Notes: generated from the letters alone by a model not told the origin. A stretch of 64,000 nucleotides of DNA from Paracoccus xiamenensis (GCF_011308835.1 NZ_JAAOHY010000001.1:1178001-1242000); one strand, 5' to 3'. Shown: positions 11,613 through 23,065, counted from the stretch's first letter. Program-made: numbers and translations.

Positions 11613-12425
11613 TCAGCCCTGCTCTGTACTCCGCCTGCCCTGTTTCATCCCCTGCCCCGCGCCTTCGGTGGCAGCGCCACGCGCCGGGCGCGGGCGGGCG
11701 ATTCCTTCCAGCACATCCAACGGGCTGGGCACCGTAACGCGCCGTCCGGGACCAGCCGGCGCGGTCGTCTGCTTGGAAAATTCGGCCCAGATCACCCCCG
11801 CCACCAGCATCGAGGCGATCTTGCCCCCCATCTTTTCCCACCACATCGCACTGCGCAGCCAAAAGCGCCGGTCTGACGGCGGGATATAGATGGCGGCCCC
11901 GCTGCGCTCGGTTACGAAACCCGCGGCTTCGGCCTGACGTTCCAGCTGTCCTGCGGTATAGCTGCGGCCAAAGCCGAAGGGCGTGGTGTCGGTCCGCGCC
12001 CACAGCCCGGCGCGGTTCGGGACCATCGCCACCATCCGCCCACCCGGTCCCAACACGCGCCACGCCTCGGCCAGCAGGGCTGCGGGGTGGTCCGAGGTTT
12101 CCAGCCCGTGCAGCAGCACCAGACGGTCGGCACTGCCGGTTTCCAGCGGCCAAGCGGTTTCGTCACAAAGTACGCTGTGATTGGCCATCCCGGCCGGCCA
12201 GGCCATCACCCCCTGCGGCCCCGGCATCAACCCGGTCACCCGCCGCGCATGGCCCAGATAGGGCCGCAGCATCGGCACCGCAAAACCGTAACCCACCACG
12301 CTCATCCCGGTCACCGACACGGACGGCCAATTGCCGACCAGCCTGTCGCGCAGGATGCGCTGCGCCACCCGCCCCAACGCGCGGGTATAATAGAAACGGC
12401 GCAGGTCGATCACGTCATGGTGCAT
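11613..12425 (-). CDS. SAM-dependent methyltransferase-like protein
   Basis: A 270-residue protein with a class I methyltransferase-like core (LVLLHGLETSDHPAALLAEAWRVLGPGGRMVAMVPNR), the segment typical of Methyltransf_11 domains. The glycine-rich SAM loop is weak (VTGMSVVGYGFAVPML). The C-terminal part is basic, Pro- and Ala-rich. Substrate unknown. The start at 12425 (MHHDVIDLRRFYYTRALG) is preferred over an in-frame ATG at 12509 that would overlap the gloB start. It diverges from gloB across 83 bases, a pairing with a glyoxalase II gene that is common in alphaproteobacteria. Confidence 0.8.
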   Translation of the reverse strand: MHHDVIDLRRFYYTRALGRVAQRILRDRLVGNWPSVSVTGMSVVGYGFAVPMLRPYLGHARRVTGLMPGPQGVMAWPAGMANHSVLCDETAWPLETGSADRLVLLHGLETSDHPAALLAEAWRVLGPGGRMVAMVPNRAGLWARTDTTPFGFGRSYTAGQLERQAEAAGFVTERSGAAIYIPPSDRRFWLRSAMWWEKMGGKIASMLVAGVIWAEFSKQTTAPAGPGRRVTVPSPLDVLEGIARPRPARGAATEGAGQGMKQGRRSTEQG

Positions 12426-12508
12426 TGGTGCTTCGTCGTCCTTCCGGCCCGCGGGTTGCGGCGGCGAGCCTTGCGGTCCAGACTGCCCGCAAACGACAGG
12501 AGGTTGCA

Positions 12509-13252
12509 ATGTCCGAAGCCGAGATCGTCACCATCCGCTGCCTGCAGGACAATTACGCCTATCTGCTGCATGCAAACGGCCGCACGGCGCTGTTCGATGC
12601 ACCCGAGGCCGCACCGATCCTTGCCGCGCTGGCGGAGCGGGGTTGGACGCTGGACCAGATCCTGCTGACCCATCACCATGACGACCATATCCAGGCCGTC
12701 CCCGAGCTGGTCGCAGCCACCGGCGCCAAGGTGACCGGCGCCCGCGCCGATGCCCACCGCCTGCCGCCGCTGGACGTGGCCGTCGCGCCCGGCGAAACCA
12801 CCGACGCCGCCGGGCTTTCGGCATCGGTCATCGACGTGTCAGGTCATACCGTCGGCCATATCGCCTTTCACCTGCCAGATGCTCGCGCCGCCTTCACGGG
12901 CGACAGCCTGATGGCAATCGGCTGCGGCCGCATCTTTGAAGGCGACGCCGCGATGATGTGGAACAGCCTGCAACGCCTCGATGCCCTGCCGGCCGAGACG
13001 CTGATCTGCTCGGGCCATGATTACTGCGCAGGAAACAGCGCCTTCGCTTTGTCGGTCGACCCTGAAAACGAGGACCTGCTGGAAAGGATGCGGACCACCG
13101 CCGCCGGCCCCCGCCCCTGCGCGCCCGCCACCTTGGCCGAGGAACGCCTGACCAACCCCTTCCTGCGCGCAGACGTGCTTGGCCCTTCGCTGGGCACCGA
13201 TGACCCGGCCCACGCCTTCGCCACCCTGCGCGCGATGAAGGACCGGTTCTGA
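12509..13252 (+). CDS. gloB: Hydroxyacylglutathione hydrolase (glyoxalase II)
   Basis: Hydrolyses S-lactoylglutathione to D-lactate and glutathione, the second step of methylglyoxal detoxification. The 247-residue metallo-beta-lactamase fold carries the binuclear metal motif THHHDDH near residues 53-59, then SGHTVGHI, FTGDSLM and the C-terminal CSGHDYCAGN glutathione-binding part. ATG 12509 has an excellent AGGAGG site, so the longer frame from 12425 is rejected. Confidence 0.95.
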   Translation: MSEAEIVTIRCLQDNYAYLLHANGRTALFDAPEAAPILAALAERGWTLDQILLTHHHDDHIQAVPELVAATGAKVTGARADAHRLPPLDVAVAPGETTDAAGLSASVIDVSGHTVGHIAFHLPDARAAFTGDSLMAIGCGRIFEGDAAMMWNSLQRLDALPAETLICSGHDYCAGNSAFALSVDPENEDLLERMRTTAAGPRPCAPATLAEERLTNPFLRADVLGPSLGTDDPAHAFATLRAMKDRF

Positions 13253-13441
13253 CCCTGCCCAGCCTCCTTGAAACCTGTATCCGATGCGCCCAAATTGTGA
13301 CCATGCCCGGAAGATTTCGACCCATCCGCGAAAAAGTGACTTGAATCGCGGCGAAATCCACCAATCCTTAAACTGATGATGACAGTCTGTGCAGGTGGGC
13401 ATCTCGGCCCAAACCGCCGGACAGACTGACAGGAGACGCAA

Positions 13442-15760
<2,319 letters not shown>

Positions 15761-15838
15761 TCCGGTCCGGCGGGGAAGCACGGCCTGACGCCGGATGCGG
15801 AACCGCCGCAAACCAACCATCTAGCGGGCGTCGTATGC

Positions 15839-15891
15839 GCTATACCGAAAACCCCCGGCGAGTTTTCCTCGCCGGGGGTTTTCGGTATAGC
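15839..15891 (+). terminator. Very long perfect inverted repeat after clpA, probable terminator
   Basis: Arms 15839-15862 and 15868-15891 are perfect 24-base complements around the five-base loop TTTTC. The arms contain an A4 and a T4 tract inside the stem (GAAAACCCCCGG and CCGGGGGTTTTC), so the inner part resembles a strong bidirectional terminator, while the outer eight pairs extend well past what a terminator needs. It lies 78 bases after the clpA stop. Confidence 0.75.
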
Positions 15892-16333
15892 GACAATGTT
15901 GGCCGAGAAGCAGATCGCTTGCCGCCTATCCGACGCTGTGCGTTTCGGTCAAACTGTTCCGGTCCACGCCGTCAGCGCACCAAATCAGAACAGGCAGGAG
16001 CCCCGGCAGGCTGAAAACCTGGATGGCCCATCCAACCATCCGGCGCGGCAGGCCCGAAAATGGCCCTGCCGCAGCATATAGAGGGTTTTGTCCCCATTCG
16101 GAATTGTGGCCGTCTGTGCTAGAATTCCGTCGCGATGTGTTCGCGCAGTCGGCATTGCGCGGCGCGGAATTGACGATGCAGGGGTGCCGAATGTCCCGCT
16201 ATCGCATTACATCGAGTTGAACTGACGCATCCCGTCATAACGTGCGGCCCGTAACCGCAGATTACGGCAGATCAGCTTCGGCTGTGCCACCGTTGGACGT
16301 TGCGCCAAGGCCACAACTGGGCGACCAGCGAAC
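15892..16333. other. Intergenic stretch without a recognised gene
   Basis: About 440 bases between the clpA hairpin and the end of hutF. Open frames here are short and mutually inconsistent. A minus-strand frame near 15930-16041 (starting MVGWAIQVFSLPG) is hydrophobic but only 37 codons and lacks a ribosome site. I cannot support a gene or RNA in this stretch. It may be decayed sequence from the hut region. Confidence 0.4.
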
Positions 16334-17672
16334 CTAGGCCAATGTGCGTTTCAGGACGGCAGAAAATCGCGGCGCGATCTGGTCACGCAGGCTGTGGCGT
16401 CCGGCCTTCACCACATGCGCACCGGCAGCCCAGACATCGGCAACCTTGACATCGCGCCCGAAGATCCAGCGGTCCAGAAGCGTCGCGCCCGCGCCGTCCA
16501 GCTCTGCCCCGTCGCGCAGGGTGACCAGATCCGCCATCGCCCCGGCGGCGATCCGGCCCGGCTCGGCATCAAGGGCCTGCGTGCCACCTGCCAACGCCGC
16601 GCCGAAGATCCGCATCCCGGTAGAGCCGCCCTCCTCTGCCAGCACATTTCGCGCACGAAGCGTCAGCCGCTGGCCATATTCCAGCACCCGCAGCTCTTCC
16701 GCAGCGTCGATGCGCACGTTCGAATCGGTGCCGATCGCCATTTTGCCGTCCTCTTCCAAAAAAGCCTCTGCCGGAAACAGCCCGTCACCCAAATTCGCCT
16801 CGGTCACCGGACACAGGCCGGCCACCGCACCCGAGGCGGCGACGGCCCGCCGCTCTGCTTCGGTCAAGTGGGTGGCGCGGATCAGGCACCAGCCTGCGTC
16901 GACGGGCAAGTTATCCAGCAACCATGCGACGGGACGCTGACCGGTGAAGGCCAGGCAATCCTCAACCTCCTTCACCTGCTCGGCGATATGGATATGCACG
17001 GCGCGGCCCGGCAGCGAATGGGTCAGAAGGCGCAGTTCATCGGCACTGACCGCGCGCAACGAATGGGGCGCATAGCCGACTCGGTCCTGAAGGCGCGTCA
17101 GGCGGGCATCGCAGGCCCAGATCAGGTTCAGGAAGAAGTCGATATCGTGAAGAATGCGCCGCTGGCCCGCGCCCGAAGGCTGCGGGCCAAAACCGCCATG
17201 GGCATAGAAGAGGGGCAGATGGGTCAGCGCGATACCGGTGACTTCAGCGGCGGCAGGGATGCGGTGCGACAGCTCTGCCGGGTCGGCATAGCGCGCCCCG
17301 TCGCGGTCGTGATGCAGGTAATGGAACTCACCCGCGCGGGTAAACCCGGCCTCCAGCATCTCGATATAGGCCATTTCGGCCAGCACCTGCATATCTTCGG
17401 GTGAGACGGTCAGCGCAAAGCTGATACGTCATCTCGCGCCATGTCCAGAAGCTTTCGCGCCCTGCACCGCGGGTTTCGGTCAGGCCGGAAAATCCGCGTT
17501 GAAAGGCGTGGCTGTGAACGTTCGGCATTCTTGGCACCAGACAATCCGCCCGCATGTCGCCCGGGCAAGGCGTCACGCCGACCTCGACCCTGGCGATGCG
17601 GCCCGCGTCAGGCGGAACCCGCACATCCCGCCGCCATCCTTCTGGCAACAATGCCTGCCTAGCATGGATCAT
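16334..17672 (-). pseudogene. hutF: Formimidoylglutamate deiminase HutF, frameshifted
   Basis: HutF would convert N-formimidoyl-glutamate to N-formyl-glutamate in the five-step histidine pathway. The N-terminal part (MIHARQALLPEGWRRDV, then PNVHSHAFQRGFSG with metal-binding HSH) is read from 17672, and the rest (MAYIEMLEAGFTRAGEFHYLHHD through GTDSNVRIDAAEELRVLEYGQRL) in another frame. The frames join near 17421-17426, where removing one base restores REMTY-SFALTVSPEDMQ. Apart from this one-base shift the protein looks complete. The downstream frame alone (352 codons from 17392) lacks the metal site and is unlikely to be active. Divergent from hutI. Confidence 0.9.
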
Positions 17673-17727
17673 CTCGCCCCCCCTGCATGTGCCGGTGCAA
17701 AAAACCGGCTTCCCAAGTCCATCCCAT

Positions 17728-17741
17728 TATGTATATACATA
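17728..17741. promoter_or_regulatory. Perfect palindrome in the hutF-hutI divergent promoter, probable HutC-type operator
   Basis: TATGTATATACATA is a perfect 14-base palindrome midway between the divergent hutF and hutI starts. It contains TGTATATACA, which resembles operators bound by GntR-family HutC repressors of histidine utilisation. No hutC gene is present in the window. Confidence 0.55.
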
Positions 17742-17774
17742 TTAAGCCAACAAGCAATGGCAGAGGCCGGCCCG

Positions 17775-18964
17775 ATGCCCGACAGGAAGATCTGGATCAA
17801 CGCTCGGCTGGTGAATGCCGGAGGCAGGACCGAACCCGGCGACATCGCCGTCGAGGACGGTCAAATCGCCGCCATAGGACGGGCGCTCGACCGGACAGGC
17901 GCTGACATCATCGACTGCGGCGGCCGCCTGCTGACGCCGGCTTTCATCGACTGCCACACCCATCTGGTCCATGGCGGTGATCGCAGGCCGAATTCGAGAT
18001 GCGGCTGGACGGCGCAAGCTATGAAGACATCGCCCGGGCCGGCGGTGGCATCCTGTCGTCGATGCGCGCCACGCGCGCGCTGGATGCCGATGGTCTTGTG
18101 TAGGCGGCGTTGCCACGGCTGGATGCGCTGCTGGCCGAAGGCACTTCGACCGTAGAAATCAAGTCGGGCTATGGCCTGTCCATCGCTGCGGAAATCGAGA
18201 TGCTGCGCGCCGCGCGCCAACTGGCGCAGATCCGGCCCGTGCGCATCACCACGACCTGGCTGGCCGCCCATGCCCTGCCGCCCGAATATGCCGGACGTAA
18301 GGCCGATTACATCGCCGAGATCGCCATTGCCGGGCTGGAGCAGGCCCATGCCGAGGGGCTGGTCGATGCCGTGGATGCCTTTTGTGAAGGCATCGCCTTT
18401 TCGGCGGAAGAAATCGAACCACTATTTGCCCGCGTCCGAGCACTTGGCCTGCCGGTCAAGCTGCATACTGAACAGATCACCCGTTCCGGCGAGGCGGCGC
18501 TGGCGGCGCGGCATCAGGCGCTGTCGGTCGATCATTTCGAGTACGCGACCGAGGAGGACGTGGCCGCGATCCGCGCCTCGGGGACGGTCGCGGTGATGCT
18601 GCCGGGCGCATATTACATGCTGCATGAAACGCAGAAGCCGCCGATTGCGGCGCTGCGGGCGGCAGGTGTACCGATCGCGCTGGCGACCGACTGCAATCCC
18701 GGCACCTCGCCTATATCCTCGTTGCTGCTGACGATGAACATGGGTGCGGTGCTGTTCGGGATGACGGTGCCGGAATGTCTGGCCGGGGTCACCGGCAACG
18801 CCGCCCGCGCACTGAACCTGCACCGCGAAACCGGCAGCCTTGCACACGGCATGGCCGCCGATTTCGCGATCTGGGATGCTGAGGCGCCGGCCCAACTGGT
18901 CGGGCGCGCCGGACTGAATCCGCTTTATCAACGTGTTTTCAACGGAGAAGTGACGCATGGTTGA
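17775..18964 (+). pseudogene. hutI: Imidazolonepropionase HutI, frameshift plus nonsense
   Basis: HutI would hydrolyse imidazolonepropionate. The start MPDRKIWINARLVNAGG and metal motif [10 protein letters not shown] are intact. A one-base deletion near 17984-17988 then shifts the frame; the correct frame continues with [38 protein letters not shown]. An in-frame TAG at 18101-18103 interrupts it before [26 protein letters not shown]. The C-terminal two thirds ([20 protein letters not shown]) is well kept to 18964. Two independent lesions make a functional product very unlikely. The stop overlaps the hutH start. Confidence 0.92.
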
Positions 18965-19319
18965 AACTCTGATCCCCGGTCAGATGTCGCTGGACACGCT
19001 GGGATGGGTCTATTGGGACGCGGCCTCGGTCCGGCTGGACAACGCCGCCATGCCCGGCATCGAACGCGCCGCCCGGCGCATCGCCGAGGCCGCCGCGGGC
19101 GAGGAGCCGATTTACGGCGTGAATACTGGCTTTGGAAAGCTGGCCTCGATCCGCATCGCGCCGGCTGATGTCGCACAGCTGCAACGCAACCTCATCATCA
19201 GCCATTGCTGAGGGGTCGGCGCGCCGCTGGCGCCGGAAATCGTGCGGCTGATCATGGTGCTGAAACTCATGTCGCTGGGGCGCGGTGCGTCGGGTATCCG
19301 GCCCGAGGTGGTGGCGCTG
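18957..19319 (+). pseudogene. hutH: Histidine ammonia-lyase HutH, 5' remnant
   Basis: HutH deaminates histidine to urocanate. Only about the first 120 codons remain, of roughly 510 in the family: [18 protein letters not shown], then [19 protein letters not shown]. An in-frame TGA at 19209-19211 stands where a second Cys of SHCCGVGAP is expected. After [13 protein letters not shown] the sequence passes directly into HutG. The Ala-Ser-Gly triplet that forms the MIO cofactor lies in the missing part, so no activity is possible. Confidence 0.93.
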
Positions 19320-19983
19320 ATGCAGCCGGTCGAGATCACCGAAGGCAGCAGCGCGCTGGTGCTGGGCCTACCTCATACCGGCACTTGGGTGCCCGATGAC
19401 ATCGCCGCGCAGCTGAACGACGACGGCCGCCTGCTGCGCGACACCGACTGGCATATCGAGGCGCTGTATGACGGGCTGTTCGACGGCAGGACCACCGAGC
19501 GGGCGAGCTTCCACCACTATATCATCGACGCTAATCGCGATCCTTCGGGCGCGTCGCTTTATCCCGGTCAGACGACTACCAGGCTGGTGCCGCTGTCCAA
19601 TTTCGACAACGCCCCGAACTGGCGCGACGGCCACACCCCCGACGCCGCCGAAATCCAACGCCGCCGCGCCGCCTTTCATACCCCCTACCACGTCGCGCTA
19701 TCCGCGCAGAGCGACCGGGTAAAGGCGCCGCGCGGCTATGCAGTGCTGTATGACTGCCACTCGATCCGCTCGGTCGTCCCGTGGCTGTTCGACGGCACAT
19801 TGCCCGATTTCAACATCGGCACCGATCAGGGCCGCACCTGCGCCCCCGCGATCGAAAGCGCGGTGCATGAGGCCTGCATGTCCACGGGTCGCAGCACGGT
19901 GCTGAACGGCCGCTTCCGCGGCGGCTGGACGACCCGACACTATGGCCGCCCGGCAGACGGCGTCCACGCGATCCAGATGGAGC
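19320..19983 (+). pseudogene. hutG: N-formylglutamate deformylase HutG, lacking its C-terminus
   Basis: HutG hydrolyses N-formylglutamate to glutamate and formate, matching a pathway through HutF. The frame starts at ATG 19320 ([21 protein letters not shown]) fused to the hutH remnant, and the core is intact ([16 protein letters not shown] [19 protein letters not shown] and [11 protein letters not shown]). After HAIQMELA the hutG sequence stops and hutU sequence begins out of frame, so the open frame runs on to 20054 with a meaningless tail. About 40 C-terminal residues are missing compared with the family. A partly active protein is conceivable but doubtful. Confidence 0.85.
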
Positions 19984-21607
19984 TGGCTGACCGAGGCGCC
20001 CTTGCGGATGCCGATGAACAACCTGCATCCCGATGTGGCCGAAAACCCGCATGAGGTGGTTATCTATGGCGGCATCGGCCGGGCGGCGCGCACCTCGGGA
20101 GGATTTTGATGCCATCGTGACGGGCCTCGAAGATCTGGAAGCCGACGAGACGCTGATCGTGCATGGAGGCAAGCCTATTGCCATCATCCGCACCCATACG
20201 GATGCGCCGCGTGTGCTGATCGCCAATTCGAACCTTGTGCCGCATTGGGCGAATTGGGACCATTTCAACGAATTGGGCCGCAAGGGCCTGATGATGTACG
20301 GCCAGATGACCTCCGGGTCCTGGATCTACATTGGCACCCAGGGCATCGTTCAGCGTACCTATGAAACCTTTGTCGAGGCCGGGCGCCAGCATTACGACGG
20401 CGATCTGACCGGCAAATGGATCCTGACCGGCGGCCTGGGCGGAATGGGCGGCGCGCTGCCCTTGGCGGCGGTGATGGCCGGGGCCTGCTGTTTGGCCGTC
20501 GAATGCGACGAGACCCGCGCCGACTTCCGCATCCGCACCCGCTATTGCGACGAAAAGACCCATTCGCTGGACGAGGCGCTGGCAATGATCGACCGCTGGA
20601 CGAAGGCGGACGAGGCGAAATCGGTGGCGCTGATCGGCAATGCCGCCGAGGTCTTCCCCGAAATCCTGCGCCGGATGCAGGCGGGCGAGGCGCTGCCCAA
20701 TGGTCGCCCCGATATCGTCACTGACCAGACCTCGACCCATGATCCGGTCCATGGCTATCTGCCGAAGGGCTGGACCGTCGCCGAATGGCGCGCCAGGCAG
20801 GAAAGCGATCCCAAGGCCGTCGAGGCCGCCGCCCGCGCTTCGATGCGCGATCATGTCGCGGCAATGGTCGGTTTCTGGAACGCGGGCGTGCCGACGCTGG
20901 ATTACGGCAACAATATCCGTCAGGTTGCGCAGGACGAGGGGCTGGAAAACGCCTTTGCCTTCCCGGGCTTCGTGCCCGCCTATATCCGGCCGTTATTCTG
21001 CCGCGGCATCGGTCCCTTCCGCTGGGCGGCGCTGTCGGGCGATCCCGAAGACATTTACAAGACCGACCAGGCGATGAAGGAACTGTTCCCCGAAAACGAA
21101 CACCTCCACCGCTGGCTGGATATGGCGCGCGAACGCATTGCCTTTCAGGGCCTGCCGGCGCGGATGTTCTGGATCGGGTTGGGCGACCGTCACCGCGTCG
21201 GGCTGAAGTTCAACGAGATGGTGGCCTCGGGCGAATTGAAGGCGCCGGTAGTGATCGGGCGCGATCACCTCGACTCTGGCTCTGTCGCCTCGCCCAATCG
21301 CGAGACCGAGGCGATGCGCGATGGCTCTGACGCAGTTTCAGACTGGCCGCTGCTGAACGCGCTGGTGAACACGGCCTCGGGTGCGACCTGGGTCAGCCTG
21401 CATCACGGCGGCGGCGTCGGCATGGGGTTCAGCCAGCATTCCGGCGTGGTGATCTGCGCCGATGGCACGCCAGAGGCCGCCCGCCGGCTGGAACGCGTGC
21501 TGTGGAACGACCCGGCCTCGGGCGTCTGGCGTCATGCCGATGCCGGTTACACCGAGGCGATCGAATGCGCCCGCCAGCGCGGGCTGCGCCTTCCGCGTAT
21601 CCTTTAA
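19984..21607 (+). pseudogene. hutU: Urocanate hydratase HutU, 5' deletion and frameshift
   Basis: HutU adds water to urocanate using NAD as an electrophile. Coding homology begins at [20 protein letters not shown], so roughly the first 40 residues and the start codon are gone. Near 20094-20096 one extra base breaks the frame between GGIGRAART and EDFDAIV. From there about 500 codons are uninterrupted to 21607, including [15 protein letters not shown] and the NAD loop [11 protein letters not shown]. The long intact part shows the decay is recent, or that the head was lost first. Confidence 0.88.
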
Positions 21608-21983
21608 TGATCGCGCATTACCCGGCCCGCAACCGCCGTTTCACCACCTGGAAGAACGGCGGCGGCGAAACCGCCAAGATCATATGCCAGCCCACAGGCG
21701 CGGGATTTGATGATTTTGACTGGGCATCAGCACAGCACGGGTTGCCGCGTCAGGGCCGTTTTCGATTTTACCAGGCGTGACGCGGTCACTGACCATGCTG
21801 GAAGGCGGCCGGATGCTGCTGCGCCTTGATGGCCTGCAGGTGCTGGAAAGTGCCGACACTGGCCCGGTAGCCTTTCCCGGCGACACGGCTTGCGAGGCAG
21901 AACTGATGGGCGCGGCAAGTGCTGCCCCACTGCCCGAAGCGCGTTATCTGACGTCCCGCGTCTCCAGGCAGAAGGGCCGCTGA
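21607..21983 (+). pseudogene. hutD: HutD family protein, frameshifted and 3' truncated
   Basis: HutD is a cupin-like accessory protein of hut operons with an ill-defined role. The N-terminus (RRFTTWKNGGGETAKI) is clear. One base is missing near 21724, after which the other frame continues with ISTARVAASGPFSILPGVTRSLTMLEGGRMLLRLDG. Homology ends near 21915 (FPGDTACEAELMG) and the last third is absent. Its ATG overlaps the hutU stop (TAATG). Confidence 0.85.
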
Positions 21984-22177
21984 TCCGAGAAAAGCACAGC
22001 TTGCAGGTCCAGCACCTCCTCGGTCACGCGGGGCCGCTGAACGCCCAGCAGGTGAAGGTCAGCGGGTTGCAGATGGCGCTTTTCGCAGGCGACCAATCGC
22101 CAGCGGTGCGCGTGGCCCTCGGCGGCGACTTCCTCGGGGATTTGCCCGGATTGCCGGGCATGAAAATGTACAGACAT
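21944..22177 (-). CDS. Possible hypothetical protein antisense to hutD tail
   Basis: A 77-codon minus-strand frame (MSVHFHARQSGQIPEEVAAEG to CLETRDVR) has codon use typical of real genes here, with mostly G or C in third positions. An upstream in-frame ATG at 22210 is an alternative start. I do not recognise the product and see no strong ribosome site. It occupies exactly the place where the hutD homology stops, so it may be a fragment brought in by the rearrangement that truncated hutD. Confidence 0.3.
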   Translation of the reverse strand: MSVHFHARQSGQIPEEVAAEGHAHRWRLVACEKRHLQPADLHLLGVQRPRVTEEVLDLQAVLFSDQRPFCLETRDVR

Positions 22178-22240
22178 CAGGCCCGGGCGGAAATGCCATT
22201 GCCGCGACATTCGGTCACGCCCGGAAATACGAAAATTTCC

Positions 22241-22254
22241 TTGATCCATATCAA
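22241..22254. promoter_or_regulatory. FNR/NNR-type box upstream of nap
   Basis: TTGATCCATATCAA is a perfect TTGAT-N4-ATCAA site for the Crp/Fnr superfamily (FnrL, FnrP, Nnr). It lies 129 bases before the napE ATG. Oxygen- or NO-responsive control of nap is a reasonable inference. The site could also serve the small minus-strand frame. Confidence 0.7.
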
Positions 22255-22383
22255 GGAGAGAATCGCGCCGCTCAACTAGCAGTGGGCACAAACCCGACCG
22301 ATGCAACCCGCCGGGGCCCTTGTATTGATATTGTTACGATTTCTCGCATGCCCGAATTTGATCCAGCTACGGAAGTTGTCGCC

Positions 22384-22566
22384 ATGACCGACCGGCCAGA
22401 CACTCAATCACCGCCGCCGCCATCCCGACGCCGAGAACTGCTGACGTTCCTTATTCTCGCCTTCGGTATCTGGCCCATCGTCGCCGTCGCGGTCGTTGGC
22501 AGCTATGGCTTCCTGGTCTGGATGTATCAGATTTTTGCCGGACCGCCTGGACCGTTGGGGCACTGA
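22384..22566 (+). CDS. napE: Periplasmic nitrate reductase accessory membrane protein NapE
   Basis: A 60-residue single-span membrane protein: a Pro/Arg-rich cytoplasmic N-terminus, then RRELLTFLILAFGIWPIVAVAVVGSYGFLVWMYQI, the NapE pattern. Its role is unknown, though it is conserved at the head of nap operons in Paracoccus and Rhodobacter. ATG 22384 has GGAAG upstream. The in-frame extension to 22282 would overlap promoter sequence. Confidence 0.88.
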   Translation: MTDRPDTQSPPPPSRRRELLTFLILAFGIWPIVAVAVVGSYGFLVWMYQIFAGPPGPLGH

Positions 22567-22567
22567 C

Positions 22568-23065
22568 ATGGCCACCCAGAGCATGGCCGAAGGGGTCAGC
22601 CGTCGGGGTTTTCTGACGGCCCGGCCCGCGCCCGCCTTTCGCCCCTCCCCGCCCGGTACAGACGCCGCAGCGCTTGCCGCCTGCACCGGTTGCGGTGATT
22701 GCGTGGCCGCCTGTCCGCAACAGATCCTGCTGGTCGTGGGCGGTCGCGTTGCCATCGACTTCGACAGCGGTGAATGCACCTTCTGCAACGCCTGTGCCGA
22801 GCCATGCCCCGAGCCGGTTTTCATCCTTGCTCCGACCATGGCCCACCACGCGGCGATCAGCGATGCCTGTCTGGCCCGTCGCGGCACCACCTGCATGAGC
22901 TGCCGCGACGCCTGCCCCGAAGACGCTATCCGTTTTGCTCCGCGCATGGGCGGCCCCTTCCTTCCCGCCCTGTCGGCGACCGCCTGCACCGGTTGCGGCG
23001 CCTGCGTCGCACCCTGTCCCGCGGATGCCATTACGATGCGCCAGAAAGACCCAGCCCATGCGTGA
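22568..23065 (+). CDS. napF: Ferredoxin-type protein NapF
   Basis: A 165-residue cytoplasmic iron-sulphur protein that helps mature NapA. Four Cys clusters are visible: CTGCGDCVAACP, CTFCNACAEPCP, CMSCRDACP (with a preceding Cys), and CTGCGACVAPCP. The N-terminus has SRRGFLTA, reminiscent of a Tat-type start, but NapF normally stays in the cytoplasm. The start at 22568 lies one base past the napE stop. The 3' end overlaps napD by 8 bases. Confidence 0.93.
   Translation: MATQSMAEGVSRRGFLTARPAPAFRPSPPGTDAAALAACTGCGDCVAACPQQILLVVGGRVAIDFDSGECTFCNACAEPCPEPVFILAPTMAHHAAISDACLARRGTTCMSCRDACPEDAIRFAPRMGGPFLPALSATACTGCGACVAPCPADAITMRQKDPAHA

Noticed and set aside
18110..18964. hutI C-terminal frame as an independent gene from a TTG
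   Set aside because: It lacks the N-terminal metal site of the amidohydrolase fold, and the matching head is present upstream behind a nonsense codon and frameshift.
16334..21983. Explaining the broken hut genes as sequencing errors
   Set aside because: Single-base shifts could be errors, but the in-frame TGA and TAG and three large deletions cannot, and flanking genes show no such lesions.
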